Assembly (NCBI GenBank): GCA_903925005.1
Contig: CAIYDX010000386.1
Coordinates: forward strand, 1 to 46,326
From: an uncultured Geobacteraceae bacterium
GTDB lineage: Bacteria; Desulfobacterota; Desulfuromonadia; Geobacterales; Pseudopelobacteraceae
Length of the DNA stretch: 46,326 nt
Direction: 5' to 3'
In this document: piece after piece, positions 7,028 through 16,450 of the stretch
Layout: every line of letters starts with the position of its first letter
Position numbering within the stretch: the first letter of the stretch is position 1
The notes under the pieces: model-generated
Database searches by the model: none
Seen by the model: the letters and a program-made list of their open reading frames with translations, nothing else
What the model was told of the DNA's origin: nothing
Translations under genes and position numbers: made by a program

Positions 7028-8674
7028 ATGATCAAAACCACATATGTTATCGGCCACCGGAACCCGGACACAGACTCCATCGCCTCCGCCATCGGCTACG
7101 CAGCGCTGAAACAACGGCTCGGAGAGAGCAGTATCGTCGCCGCCATGACCGGAGCACCCAATCCCCAGACCCGATATATCCTCGACCGCCTCGGAATCAG
7201 TGACCCGCTGTTCCTGGCGGATGTTTATCCCAAGGTACGCGACACGCTCAAGCGGCAGCCGGTGACGGTCGATCGGCAGGCTTCAGCCTACGAGGCGCTG
7301 GAACTGTTCAACAAAAGCGGTGTTCGGGTGCTGCCAGTGATCGATGGCGACAACAAACCGTGCGGCATGCTCTCGCTGCTGCGGTTGTCGGAAAGCTATC
7401 TGCTCCCCAGCCAGGACAAGCTGCGCCAGGTTACGACCAGCCTGCCGAGCCTGGCCAGGACTTTAGCCGCTGGCTTTGCAATCGGAACCGGCGATGACAC
7501 CCCGATCACCCTGAACCTGTTCATCGGCGCGATGCTGGAGGAATCATTCAGCAGCAGGATCGATGGATATGATCCGCGCAAACTGCTGATCATGACCGGC
7601 AATCGCCGCACTATCCAACTGGCCGCCATCGAACGCGGGGTACTGGTACTGGTGGTCACCGGCGGGCACCGCTTGGACGATGATCTGCTCGAACAGGCTA
7701 AAAAACAGGGGGTCACGGTCCTGTTGACACCCCACGACACCGCCACGGCCGCCTGGCTGGCACGGCTCTCCACGCCGGCTGCCTGCCTTGCCGAACAGGA
7801 ATTTGCCGATATCGGCGTCGATAAATCGCTTGCCGCCCTGCGTCAGAAACTGCTCGGAGCCAATGTTTCAGCCGTACTGGCTCTTGAAGGTGACGGCACG
7901 CTGGCCGGTGTCGCGACCAAATCGTCCCTTTTGGCCCCCCTCCCCTACAATCTGATTCTTATGGATCACAACGAATTGGGACAGGCGGTGCCGGGAGCCG
8001 AACTGGTGGAAATCACCGAGGTCATCGACCATCACAAACTCGGCAACGGCCACTCGAATAGTCCGATCTCCTTCATCACATCGCCGGTCGGCAGCACATG
8101 CACCCTGGTAGCCCGGCGCTACCGAGAAAGCGCCGTCGAACCTGACCGGCAGATTGCCGCGCTGCTGCTGGCCGGCATCCTTTCCGACACGGTAATCCTC
8201 AAATCACCCACCACAACTGATGCCGATCACGAGATGGCCGCCTGGCTGGAAGAGCGTTCCGGGCTTGTTGCCGCTGATTTCGGGCGCGATATTTTTGCCG
8301 CCAGCAGTTCGCTAAAAAATTACGGCTCAGCCGATCAGGTCGTAGCTGCCGACTTCAAACTCTTTACCCATGAGAAATACAGTATTGGCCTGGGGCAGGT
8401 AGAGGTGATAGGTTTCGACGAGTTCTACAGTATGAAGGAGGGTTTGCTGTCAGCATTGGCGGAGGTCAAAAGGCGTGACAATCTCTTCATCGCCGGGCTG
8501 ATGGTGACCGACATCACCACCGAAACTACGCTCTTTCTGGTGGAGGGGCATACCCGCATCGCCCATGTGATGGAATATCCGCAGCTGGAGCCGCATCTGT
8601 ATGAACTGAAGAATGTCATGTCCCGCAAGAAACAGATGGTGCCGCACCTGTTGAAGATTCTGGCCAAGGTTTGA
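7028..8674 (+). CDS. Manganese-type (family II) inorganic pyrophosphatase with regulatory CBS/DRTGG insert
   Basis: A 548-residue DHH-superfamily protein that would hydrolyse pyrophosphate. The metal-binding motif GHRNPDTDS lies at 9-17 and the DHH motif (EVIDHHKLGN) near 330-340, with a DHHA2-type C-terminal domain. Simple family II enzymes have about 310 residues. Here roughly 240 extra residues sit between the first and second catalytic motifs. They contain a CBS pair (RQPVTVDRQASAYEALEL onward) and a DRTGG-like segment, the arrangement of nucleotide-regulated pyrophosphatases from Clostridium and relatives. Adenine-nucleotide control is inferred from this architecture. It is cytosolic and follows rsgA directly. 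Confidence 0.9.
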   Translation: MIKTTYVIGHRNPDTDSIASAIGYAALKQRLGESSIVAAMTGAPNPQTRYILDRLGISDPLFLADVYPKVRDTLKRQPVTVDRQASAYEALELFNKSGVRVLPVIDGDNKPCGMLSLLRLSESYLLPSQDKLRQVTTSLPSLARTLAAGFAIGTGDDTPITLNLFIGAMLEESFSSRIDGYDPRKLLIMTGNRRTIQLAAIERGVLVLVVTGGHRLDDDLLEQAKKQGVTVLLTPHDTATAAWLARLSTPAACLAEQEFADIGVDKSLAALRQKLLGANVSAVLALEGDGTLAGVATKSSLLAPLPYNLILMDHNELGQAVPGAELVEITEVIDHHKLGNGHSNSPISFITSPVGSTCTLVARRYRESAVEPDRQIAALLLAGILSDTVILKSPTTTDADHEMAAWLEERSGLVAADFGRDIFAASSSLKNYGSADQVVAADFKLFTHEKYSIGLGQVEVIGFDEFYSMKEGLLSALAEVKRRDNLFIAGLMVTDITTETTLFLVEGHTRIAHVMEYPQLEPHLYELKNVMSRKKQMVPHLLKILAKV

Positions 8675-8702
8675 ACGAAGGGCAGACAACACCTGCGTCG
8701 TC

Positions 8703-9077
8703 TCATTCTCCGCTAGATGGCGCAGAGTGGCTTTCCTCGCTTTTAATCCGTCTTTCTTCTTCCAGGCTGGTTGCGACATAATAATAGACGGCGGCGATGA
8801 TTAACGTAATTACCGCAACTGTGTATGCAAGTGTTTCTCCGTGCCATAATCCGGAAAACCATTTGTTAATGGCATTTGCAGCAAGCGCCGCCTTCCCACC
8901 CATCCGTTCGATCTCATGGGCATATTTTTTTGAATTTTCAAACTCGGAAAAGGGGTCAACCGGGGCTTCTGCAGAAGTCAGATAAATGGCTACAGCGCTC
9001 CCTAAGCCGGCGACGAGTATGGCTGCTGCAACAACATGGCAACGTTCCAGCGAACCTGAATTTTTCTCCATTAGCAT
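8703..9077 (-). CDS. Hypothetical membrane protein with two transmembrane segments
   Basis: A 124-residue protein with two hydrophobic segments, about 15-33 (VVAAAILVAGLGSAVAIYL) and 83-101 (LAYTVAVITLIIAAVYYYV). They flank a polar loop of about 50 residues (DPFSEFENSKKYAHEIERMGG), and the C-terminus is charged. GGGAG precedes the ATG. It lies 15 bp downstream of metH on the same strand and converges with the pyrophosphatase gene. No domain is recognised. The loop probably faces the periplasm, judged only from the positive charge at the C-terminal end of the second segment. Confidence 0.7.
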   Translation of the reverse strand: MLMEKNSGSLERCHVVAAAILVAGLGSAVAIYLTSAEAPVDPFSEFENSKKYAHEIERMGGKAALAANAINKWFSGLWHGETLAYTVAVITLIIAAVYYYVATSLEEERRIKSEESHSAPSSGE

Positions 9078-9092
9078 CCGCTCCCTTAAAAA

Positions 9093-12000
9093 TTATCGCA
9101 GCACATCGAAATACCGCCCCTCCGGATGATGGAACACCAGCGCCGAGACGCTGGCTTCGGGGTCCATCATATCCCCTTCGGTCAACTGAACGCTGATTAT
9201 CTCCGGCTGCAGCAGCCGGAACAGCTTCTGCTGATCGGACAATTCCGGACAGGCCGGATAGCCGAAAGAGACGCGGATGCCGTGGTATTCGGCGTTAAAT
9301 ATTTGCTTCATGCCCAGTGCCGGATCGTCGATAATCCCCCATGATGTGCGAATTCGCTTGTGCAGGAATTCCGCGGTGGCTTCGGCCAACTCCAGCGCCA
9401 GCGCCTGGAGCAGATGTGAATTCAGGTAATCTCCCGCACTCTTCATCTCCTCACCTTTTTCCCGAACACCCCGGCCGCAGCTGACCACAAACATCGCCAT
9501 ATTGTCCCGCACGCCGCCGGCAAGCGGCCGGACAAAATCCGCGACACAGAGACGTTCTCCCGTCGACTGGCGCGGAAAACTTATGCGCATCACTTCGCTA
9601 TCCGGAGCGACCGGGTCGAACAGAATCAAGTCATTGCCATCACTGTTAGCCGGATAGAAGCGATAGAGCGCCTGCGGCTTGATCAGCCCCTCGCGACCGG
9701 CCCGTGCCAACATTTCCTCTACCGTTCCGTGCAGCTTGAGCGCCTTTTCATCGCCGGCAGCCAACAGTTTTTCGACCGATCCGATCAACCCCATATGTTT
9801 GGTATAGAGCATCTGGCGGTTCAGAAACGGCACAACCTGATTAAGCGGAATGTCGCGCAGGATGTGTTTCTCAAGATCAGGAAGGGAAAGGATCGGCGCA
9901 TCATCTTGCAGCTCGGAGCGGGCGCTGCTTGCAGCGACGGCCGGAGCAGCCGCTCCGCCGGTAGGCTTCCCGGCAGCCGCCGCCTGTTGGCGCTCTGCCA
10001 ACTCTTCAAGTAAGATATTCCGAGTTGCCGGATCAAACAGCCGGTTGGCCAGCTCCAGACCTGCCATCGCATCCTTGGCATACAGCACCGGCGCGCCATA
10101 TTGCGGAGCGATGCGACTGTCGGCAAAATTGCGAGAGAGCGCGGCACCGCCGACCATCAGAGGGACAGAGATGCCGGCCGCCTTCAGGTCGGCCGCCGTT
10201 ATCGCCATCTGCAGCGCGCTTTTAACCAACAGTCCTGAAAGACCGATAAAATCCGGTTGTTCACGACGCGCCGCCTCAATCAACGCTTCCGGGGCGACCT
10301 TGATCCCGAGATTAACTACCTGAAAACCGTTGTTGGAAAGAATGATCTCCACCAGATTTTTGCCGATGTCGTGAACATCCCCCTTGACCGTCGCCAGCAG
10401 CATTTTCCCTTTGCTGGAGCTTTCGACCTTTACAAGGTGCGGTTCCAGATGAGCCACGGCAGCTTTCATCGCCTCAGCTGATTGCAGCACCTCGGCGACG
10501 ATCAGCTGGTTGTCGTTGAACAGGCGCCCTACTTCGGCCATGCCGGCCATAAGCGGTCCGTTGATGATCTCCAGCGGTTTGTCCCCCCTTGTCAGCAGAG
10601 CATCAAGATCGGCGGTCAGGCCGTTTTTAATCCCCTCGACAATGTACAGCGGCAACCGCTCATCCAGCGGCAATTCAGCTGTCGGAGCATGGGACGCCGG
10701 TTTCTTGTCGCGAAATGCGGCGGCAAAGGCGGCCACCGGATCGTCACCGCGCCAAAAGATCAGGTCATCCGCCAGGCGGAGTTCTTCTTCGGGAATAGAG
10801 GCATAGCGTTCCAGCTTTTCGGTGTTGACGATGGCGTAGGTCAGTCCCGCCTTGACACAATGATGAATGAATACCGCGTTCAGCAGTTCCCGCCCTGCCT
10901 GGGGAAGGCCAAAAGAGACGTTCGAGATCCCGAGAATCGTGCTGCATTCCGGAAAAGCTTCGGTAATCAGCCGCACCCCTTCAATGGTTTCCACCGCCGA
11001 GCCGATATAATTGACGTCGCCGCTCCCGACCGGAAAGACGAGCGGATCAAAAATAAGATCTTCAGGGTGGAGTCCGTATTTGTGCACCAACAGATCGTAG
11101 GAACGCCGGGCCACCGCCAGTTTCCGTTCACGTGTCACCGCCATGCCATGCTGCGGGTCTTCGTCGATACACCCCACCACAACCGAGCCGCCGTAGCGGT
11201 GAATAAGCTCCGAAACCAGAGCAAAACGTCCTTCGCCATCTTCCAGGTTGATCGAATTAAACAGGCATTTCCCTTGCAGCCGCTGCAGCGCCAGTTCCAT
11301 GACCTTCGGATCGGTAGAGTCGATCATGATCGGCGCCCGCACCTTGCGCGGCAGAAAATACAGGAGCCGTTCCATATCGGCGGCCTCGTCCCGGTCCGGG
11401 TTGGCCACGCAGACGTCGATGACCTGAGCGCCCCCCTTGACCTGATCCCTGGCAATCTCGGCCCCCTCTTCAAAGCGCTCCGCCACGATCATGTTTTTAA
11501 ACTTGCGGGAACCGATCACGTTGGTACGCTCTCCCACCAGAACCGGCCTGGCGTCATCTTCGATCACCAGAACTTCGATTCCTGCCACCGCGCAGCGGCG
11601 TGTAGTTGCAGGCCTGCGCGGCGGTTTTCCCGCTATCATGCGGGCGATGGCGGCGATATGGGCCGGCGTCGTACCACAGCAGCCGCCAACGATATTGAGC
11701 CACCCTTCATCGACAAACCGCGACAGTTTGGCGGCCAGAGAGTCGGGAGATTCGGCATAATGACCGTTCTCGTCCGGCAGACCGGCGTTCGGATAGACCG
11801 AGACGTGGCAGCAGGCCAGCTCCGACAGCGTCCGCAAATGATCGGTCATGAATTCCGGTCCGGTGGCACAGTTCAGGCCGATACTAATCAGCCCCAGATG
11901 ATCCTCCAGATGGGCGAGACTGGTGTAAAGCGCTTCGACCCCCTGTCCGGCCAGCATGGTTCCGGTCGGCTCGATCGTGCCAGAGATCATCAGCGGCACC

Positions 12001-12557
12001 CGCTGACCGTACTCCGCAAACGCCAGCCGGATCCCCTCGGCGGCGGCCTTCAGATTCAAGGTATCCTGGGCAGTTTCGAGCAGCAGCAGATCGACTCCAC
12101 CCGCTAATAGCCCCAGAGTCTGCCCCCGGAAAGCCTGCACCAATTGGGTAAAAGTCACCCCACCAGTAACCGAGATGGTCCGGGTAGTCGGCCCCATGGA
12201 GCCGGCCACCCAGCGCGGCTTATCGGGTGTGGAGAATTCATCACAGGCCCGGCGGGCGATCAGGGCGGCCTGGCGGTTCAGCTCGAATACCCGATCCTGC
12301 AAACCATACTCCGCCAGAACGATATCGGTCGAGCCGAACGAGTTGGACTCGACGATGTCGGCCCCGGCGGCCAGATAGGCGCGGTGGACATCCTCGATCA
12401 CATCGGGACGTGTCAACACCAGATATTCGTTGCACCCTTCATACTCGGCGCCGCCAAAATCCTCCGCAGTCAAATTGCGTGCCTGGAGCTGAGTGCCCAT
12501 GGCGCCGTCGATAACCAGAATGCGTTCGGCAAGTGCGGCAAGTATGCTCTGATTCAT
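9093..12557 (-). CDS. metH: Cobalamin-dependent methionine synthase MetH
   Basis: An 1154-residue cytosolic enzyme that transfers a methyl group from methyltetrahydrofolate to homocysteine. All four modules are visible. The homocysteine domain (about 1-310) has zinc ligands C230 (GLNCATGPE) and C293/C294 (GGCCGTTP). The pterin domain runs from about 335 to 600. The cobalamin domain has DVHDIGKN at 727-734, whose His is the cobalt ligand. The reactivation domain runs from about 900 to the end (YFDVLR). It is slightly shorter than E. coli MetH (1227). I saw no riboswitch in the 161-bp divergent gap to ovoA. Confidence 0.97.
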   Translation of the reverse strand: MNQSILAALAERILVIDGAMGTQLQARNLTAEDFGGAEYEGCNEYLVLTRPDVIEDVHRAYLAAGADIVESNSFGSTDIVLAEYGLQDRVFELNRQAALIARRACDEFSTPDKPRWVAGSMGPTTRTISVTGGVTFTQLVQAFRGQTLGLLAGGVDLLLLETAQDTLNLKAAAEGIRLAFAEYGQRVPLMISGTIEPTGTMLAGQGVEALYTSLAHLEDHLGLISIGLNCATGPEFMTDHLRTLSELACCHVSVYPNAGLPDENGHYAESPDSLAAKLSRFVDEGWLNIVGGCCGTTPAHIAAIARMIAGKPPRRPATTRRCAVAGIEVLVIEDDARPVLVGERTNVIGSRKFKNMIVAERFEEGAEIARDQVKGGAQVIDVCVANPDRDEAADMERLLYFLPRKVRAPIMIDSTDPKVMELALQRLQGKCLFNSINLEDGEGRFALVSELIHRYGGSVVVGCIDEDPQHGMAVTRERKLAVARRSYDLLVHKYGLHPEDLIFDPLVFPVGSGDVNYIGSAVETIEGVRLITEAFPECSTILGISNVSFGLPQAGRELLNAVFIHHCVKAGLTYAIVNTEKLERYASIPEEELRLADDLIFWRGDDPVAAFAAAFRDKKPASHAPTAELPLDERLPLYIVEGIKNGLTADLDALLTRGDKPLEIINGPLMAGMAEVGRLFNDNQLIVAEVLQSAEAMKAAVAHLEPHLVKVESSSKGKMLLATVKGDVHDIGKNLVEIILSNNGFQVVNLGIKVAPEALIEAARREQPDFIGLSGLLVKSALQMAITAADLKAAGISVPLMVGGAALSRNFADSRIAPQYGAPVLYAKDAMAGLELANRLFDPATRNILLEELAERQQAAAAGKPTGGAAAPAVAASSARSELQDDAPILSLPDLEKHILRDIPLNQVVPFLNRQMLYTKHMGLIGSVEKLLAAGDEKALKLHGTVEEMLARAGREGLIKPQALYRFYPANSDGNDLILFDPVAPDSEVMRISFPRQSTGERLCVADFVRPLAGGVRDNMAMFVVSCGRGVREKGEEMKSAGDYLNSHLLQALALELAEATAEFLHKRIRTSWGIIDDPALGMKQIFNAEYHGIRVSFGYPACPELSDQQKLFRLLQPEIISVQLTEGDMMDPEASVSALVFHHPEGRYFDVLR

Positions 12558-12656
12558 GGGGAAATCTCCCGTCTATTCAAATTCCTTATAATTTCTTTAT
12601 ACTACCCTCTCAAAAGGCGTCTGTCATCTGCTAAGGCAAAAATTAAATACGCACTC

Positions 12657-12685
12657 TTTGTTTTAGAAAGAATATCCGTTATACT
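12657..12685 (+). promoter_or_regulatory. Possible sigma-70 promoter for ovoA
   Basis: A good -10 element TATACT (12680-12685) lies 34 bases before the ovoA ATG. The matching -35 region (tttgtt) is poor, so the promoter may need an activator. A strong ribosome-binding site, GAAGGAG, follows shortly before the start codon. Confidence 0.35.
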
Positions 12686-12718
12686 TTATCAGTACGACTC
12701 TATTGAAGGAGACTTATC

Positions 12719-14836
12719 ATGGATCTGCGTAACACACGCACCATCATCCTCAACCAGGGTGACCCGGAACAGAAACGAACCGAGATCCTTGACTATTTCC
12801 ACGCTACCTTCGATATCGACGAGAAACTCTACGATACGCTTAAGTATGACGATACCTTTTACCTGCGCGCCGACCGGCTGCGCCACCCGCTGATCTTCTA
12901 CTTCGGCCACACCGCTACCTTCTATATCAATAAACTGACCATCGCAAAGGTCATCGAGACACGCATAAATCCCCGTTTCGAATCGATGTTTGCGGTGGGA
13001 GTGGATGAGATGTCCTGGGACGATCTGAATGAAGCTCATTATGACTGGCCGACACGTAGCCAGGTCAAGGAATATCGTGACAAGGTCCGCGAACTGGTGG
13101 GCGGACTGATTCGGCAGCTCCCGCTCTCCCTCCCGATCAGTTGGGAAGATCCGTTCTGGGGGATCATGATGGGGATCGAACACCAGCGCATCCACCTGGA
13201 AACCTCTTCGGTGCTGATCCGTCAGTTGCCGCTCGATCAGGTGCGGCAGCTCCCGATGTGGGAAATCTGCCACGAGAGCGGCGAGCCGCCCGCCAATCGG
13301 CTCCTAAACGTGTCGGGAGGTACTGTTACCCTCGGCAAAGCTAAGGATCATCCGCTTTACGGCTGGGATAACGAGTACGGCCTCCATACCGCCGAAGTGC
13401 CGGAGTTCAAGGCCGCGCAGCAGCTGACGTCCAACCGGGAATTTCTGGCGTTCGTGGAGGCTGAAGGCTACCGTGACCGGCAGTGGTGGAGCGAGGAGGG
13501 GTGGAACTGGCGCAAGTTCAAGCAAGCCGATTATCCTCTGTTCTGGATCAAGACCGGGAATGGCTGGAAACTGCGTACGATGGCCAGCGAGATCGACATG
13601 CCATGGAACTGGCCGGCAGAGGTCAATTATCTCGAAGCCAAAGCATTCTGCACCTGGAAGTCCGCCCAGAGCGGTACACCGATCCGCCTGCCGAGCGAGG
13701 ACGAATGGAACCGCCTGCGGGATATCTGCAGCATGCCAGGCCAGCCACACTGGGACAAGGCGCCAGGCAACATCAACCTGGAATGGTGGGCTTCCTCCTG
13801 CCCGATCGACCGGTTTAAAACCGGCGACTTCTACGACGTGCTCGGCAACGTCTGGCAGTGGACCGAAACCCCGATCTACCCGTTCCACGGCTTTGACATC
13901 CACCCTTGGTATGACGATTTCTCGACTCCGACGTTCGACACCCGTCACAACCTGATAAAAGGGGGTTCCTGGATTTCGACCGGCAACGAGGCCACTCGGG
14001 ACTCCCGCTACGCCTTCCGACGGCATTTTTTCCAACATGCCGGCTTCCGCTATGTGGAAAGCGGTGCCTCGGCAGTGATCCACGACTATCAGTACGAAAG
14101 CGACTCCTTGGCGGCTCAGTACTGCGATGCCCATTACGGTCCCGAGCATTTTGACGTAGCCAATTTTCCGGTGTCATGTGCGAAAATTTGTCTGGGGTTG
14201 ATGCTGGAGCGCTCCAAAGGGCACGCTCTTGATTTGGGGTGCGCCCTCGGAAGAGCTTCTTTTGAGCTGGCACTCGGCGGCTTTGCGCAGGTGACCGGCC
14301 TGGACTTTTCCACCCGTTTTTTCCGCCTCGCCGCCCGGATGCAGGAAGAGGGTTATCTGCGCTATGCGCTGCCGGAAGAGGGCGATATAGTTTCTTTCCA
14401 TGAAATAGGGCTTGCGGAGCTGGGGCTGGAGAGGATTCGCGACCGGGTGCAATTTTTCCAGGGGGACGCCTGCAACCTGCCGGAAAAAATCAGCGGCTAC
14501 GATCTCGTGCTTGCCGCCAATCTGATCGACCGGCTCTACTCGCCGCGCAAATTCCTCACCACTATTCACGAGCGGATGAATCCAGGAGGGCTCCTGGTAC
14601 TGACATCGCCATATACCTGGCTGGAAGAGTACACGAAAAGGGATGAGTGGCTGGGAGGATTCCGTGAGGCGGGTGAACCTGTCTGGTCGTTGGATGGCTT
14701 GAAGGAGACGCTGGCGCCGCATTTCCGCCTACTGGGAGAGCCGCGTGACGTGCCGTTTGTAATCCGCGAGACCCGGCGGAAGTTTCAACATTCGGTGGCG
14801 GAGCTTACGGTATGGTGCTTCGACGCCAATACGTAA
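12719..14836 (+). CDS. ovoA: OvoA: 5-histidylcysteine sulfoxide synthase fused to mercaptohistidine N-methyltransferase
   Basis: A 705-residue fusion enzyme for ovothiol A synthesis. The N-terminal DinB-like and FGE-sulfatase-type regions form the non-haem iron sulfoxide synthase. The three-His iron site is visible as H64 (in FGHTATF) and H155/H159 (in MGIEHQRIHLE). The FGE-like part continues to about 455 (FRYVESG). From about 500 a SAM methyltransferase domain follows, with motif I LDLGCALGR at about 503-511; it would methylate the imidazole nitrogen. This fusion distinguishes OvoA from the shorter EgtB of ergothioneine synthesis. It is divergent from metH and no PLP-lyase gene is adjacent. 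The known reaction uses O2, which is notable in an organism otherwise built for anaerobic respiration. Confidence 0.92.
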   Translation: MDLRNTRTIILNQGDPEQKRTEILDYFHATFDIDEKLYDTLKYDDTFYLRADRLRHPLIFYFGHTATFYINKLTIAKVIETRINPRFESMFAVGVDEMSWDDLNEAHYDWPTRSQVKEYRDKVRELVGGLIRQLPLSLPISWEDPFWGIMMGIEHQRIHLETSSVLIRQLPLDQVRQLPMWEICHESGEPPANRLLNVSGGTVTLGKAKDHPLYGWDNEYGLHTAEVPEFKAAQQLTSNREFLAFVEAEGYRDRQWWSEEGWNWRKFKQADYPLFWIKTGNGWKLRTMASEIDMPWNWPAEVNYLEAKAFCTWKSAQSGTPIRLPSEDEWNRLRDICSMPGQPHWDKAPGNINLEWWASSCPIDRFKTGDFYDVLGNVWQWTETPIYPFHGFDIHPWYDDFSTPTFDTRHNLIKGGSWISTGNEATRDSRYAFRRHFFQHAGFRYVESGASAVIHDYQYESDSLAAQYCDAHYGPEHFDVANFPVSCAKICLGLMLERSKGHALDLGCALGRASFELALGGFAQVTGLDFSTRFFRLAARMQEEGYLRYALPEEGDIVSFHEIGLAELGLERIRDRVQFFQGDACNLPEKISGYDLVLAANLIDRLYSPRKFLTTIHERMNPGGLLVLTSPYTWLEEYTKRDEWLGGFREAGEPVWSLDGLKETLAPHFRLLGEPRDVPFVIRETRRKFQHSVAELTVWCFDANT

Positions 14837-14848
14837 TCATAAAAACTG

Positions 14849-16270
14849 TTACTGCCACGTCATCACGAAGGCCCGCAGCTTTCCGCCATGCTCATCGCGG
14901 TAATACACCACTTTGATATTTTCCGTGATACGGCCGCGCTGGATTTCGTACCCATCTTTTTTCTCTGTGGTATCGATTTTAAAATCCGGATTTTTCGCGA
15001 CCTGGCGCTGCACGGCTTTTTTGAATGATTCCGGCACACCCTCCCCGCCTCGATCGATAATCTGAATTGCCTTGATTGTTTGAGCCTCGCGCAGCACCTT
15101 GAATTCGGTAACCTGCCCTTTGTATCGTTCCCAACCAGGGTTGGAGGCGCTGAACTGCTTGTCCAAGCCATAGCGTGGAATAAATTCAGGAAGAGTTGTC
15201 AGTCGAGCAGCGGAAGATGCCGCAGGGGCAGGGTTCTTTTTGACACGATTCTCGGCAATTGCAGTCAGCACGGCCTTATCACTCATTCGATCCTGATCCT
15301 GAAGCGCTGCCTGAGGTGCGACGCTCTTGACAACGGCTATTTTGGCAGGATCAGGTACGGAAACGTTCGCAGGGGGCGCCGATACGATTGGCTTCACAAC
15401 AGCTGCCGGCGTTGCCTTGGCTATGGTCGAAGCAGGTTTGGATGCAGCTTTTTGCTGCTGCAGATACGTTATGACAATTACAACTATGACAACCGGCGCC
15501 AGCCAGAGCAGAAATGTGCCCCTTTTTGAACGAGTTGGCTTAGTTTCAACGCTGTCTATGTTCCCGGCATTCCAGTCATGAGCATGTAAAGGGGTCGCCT
15601 TTTCGAGAGTTGCGGGTTCGGGCGTGCTGCTGACCGCATTATCAAAGGAGCTGTTGAATTCAGAATAAACCGATAGGCGCTGGCGAGGCGCATACGTGAC
15701 GCCCTGCTCTTCCAAAGAGGGCTCCGGCGTGGTTGGAGCGATAACAGGAAATTGCAGTTCGCTAATGACCGGTTGTGGCTGAAAGGTCTCCGAAACCGGG
15801 CTGGAGTCGGGAAGATCCGGAGATTCTGCGGAGCTTTCCGGTTTCAATTTGACATCTGTCGATGCGACCGGTTCCGGTGAGTCGGCTTCATCTGTTTTCT
15901 TTGACTTGCTCAAAAGTGTTGACAGAAGGGTGTGTAGATCGGACAGCATCTGACCATCTTCTGCGGAAGTATCGAGCCATCCTTGAAATGGTTTAAGAAT
16001 TGCCGTGTTTGTCTGACCGGGAGAGGCGAGCAGTACAAATCGTGACCGCTTCCGTCCTAACTGCTTTTTCAGGTGCATGAGCGAAATATCGGCAGAGAGG
16101 CCGGATAAGTGGGTCTGAACAAAAACCACATCAGGCTTTTCGATAGCAATCTCTTCGCCCCCCTTTTCGAGATTGTTTACGACACGGAGACGAATGTTTT
16201 TGTCTTCGGTCAGTGTGCCAAAAATCTTCTGCAGACGCGCTACGTCGGTGATTAATAGCAGATTGCTCAC
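14849..16270 (-). CDS. Unrecognised single-pass membrane protein with receiver-like N-terminus
   Basis: A 473-residue protein read from the GTG at 16270, which has AAGGGG six bases upstream; an earlier in-frame GTG (16285) lacks such a site. Residues 1-120 resemble a response-regulator fold (SNLLLITDVARLQKIF, then KPDVVFVQTHLSGLSADI), but I cannot identify a confident phosphoacceptor set. A Pro/Ser/Glu-rich linker (about 120-245) leads to one membrane helix (about 252-270, LLWLAPVVIVVIVITYLQ). An Ala/Pro-rich stretch and a compact C-terminal domain of about 100 residues follow. The topology suggests a cytoplasmic N-terminus and a periplasmic C-terminus. It converges with ovoA, 12 bp away. No function is assigned. 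Confidence 0.75.
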   Translation of the reverse strand: MSNLLLITDVARLQKIFGTLTEDKNIRLRVVNNLEKGGEEIAIEKPDVVFVQTHLSGLSADISLMHLKKQLGRKRSRFVLLASPGQTNTAILKPFQGWLDTSAEDGQMLSDLHTLLSTLLSKSKKTDEADSPEPVASTDVKLKPESSAESPDLPDSSPVSETFQPQPVISELQFPVIAPTTPEPSLEEQGVTYAPRQRLSVYSEFNSSFDNAVSSTPEPATLEKATPLHAHDWNAGNIDSVETKPTRSKRGTFLLWLAPVVIVVIVITYLQQQKAASKPASTIAKATPAAVVKPIVSAPPANVSVPDPAKIAVVKSVAPQAALQDQDRMSDKAVLTAIAENRVKKNPAPAASSAARLTTLPEFIPRYGLDKQFSASNPGWERYKGQVTEFKVLREAQTIKAIQIIDRGGEGVPESFKKAVQRQVAKNPDFKIDTTEKKDGYEIQRGRITENIKVVYYRDEHGGKLRAFVMTWQ

Positions 16271-16381
16271 AATAAACCCCTTCACCCAAAAATTGCCGTA
16301 TTGTACGGGATGGAAGTGCGTTAATCAATACAAATACTATTCAAAGAGCAAGATTCATCTGCTTTTTGTTGTGCTTTTAGT

Positions 16382-16411
16382 TTGACAAAACAGTGCGGTG
16401 AAAATTATTAT
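16382..16411 (+). promoter_or_regulatory. Sigma-70 promoter for leuB-asd
   Basis: A perfect -35 TTGACA (16382-16387) is followed after 18 bp by TATTAT (16406-16411), or after 17 bp by TTATTA. It lies 40 bases upstream of the leuB start and its GGAGG ribosome-binding site. Confidence 0.7.
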
Positions 16412-16450
16412 CATAGAATTAGCATTCTGATGCGATTTTTTGGAGGAACT

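Noticed and set aside
10482-12107. 541-codon open frame on the plus strand
   Set aside because: It lies wholly opposite the well-supported metH gene, and its composition is that of an antisense shadow with no recognisable domain.
12558-12718. Cobalamin or SAM riboswitch upstream of metH
   Set aside because: The divergent gap is only 161 bp, also holds the ovoA promoter, and shows no B12-box or SAM-box pattern that I can recognise.
13304-14149. 281-codon open frame on the minus strand
   Set aside because: It is opposite ovoA, lacks a plausible ribosome-binding site and shows no known motif.
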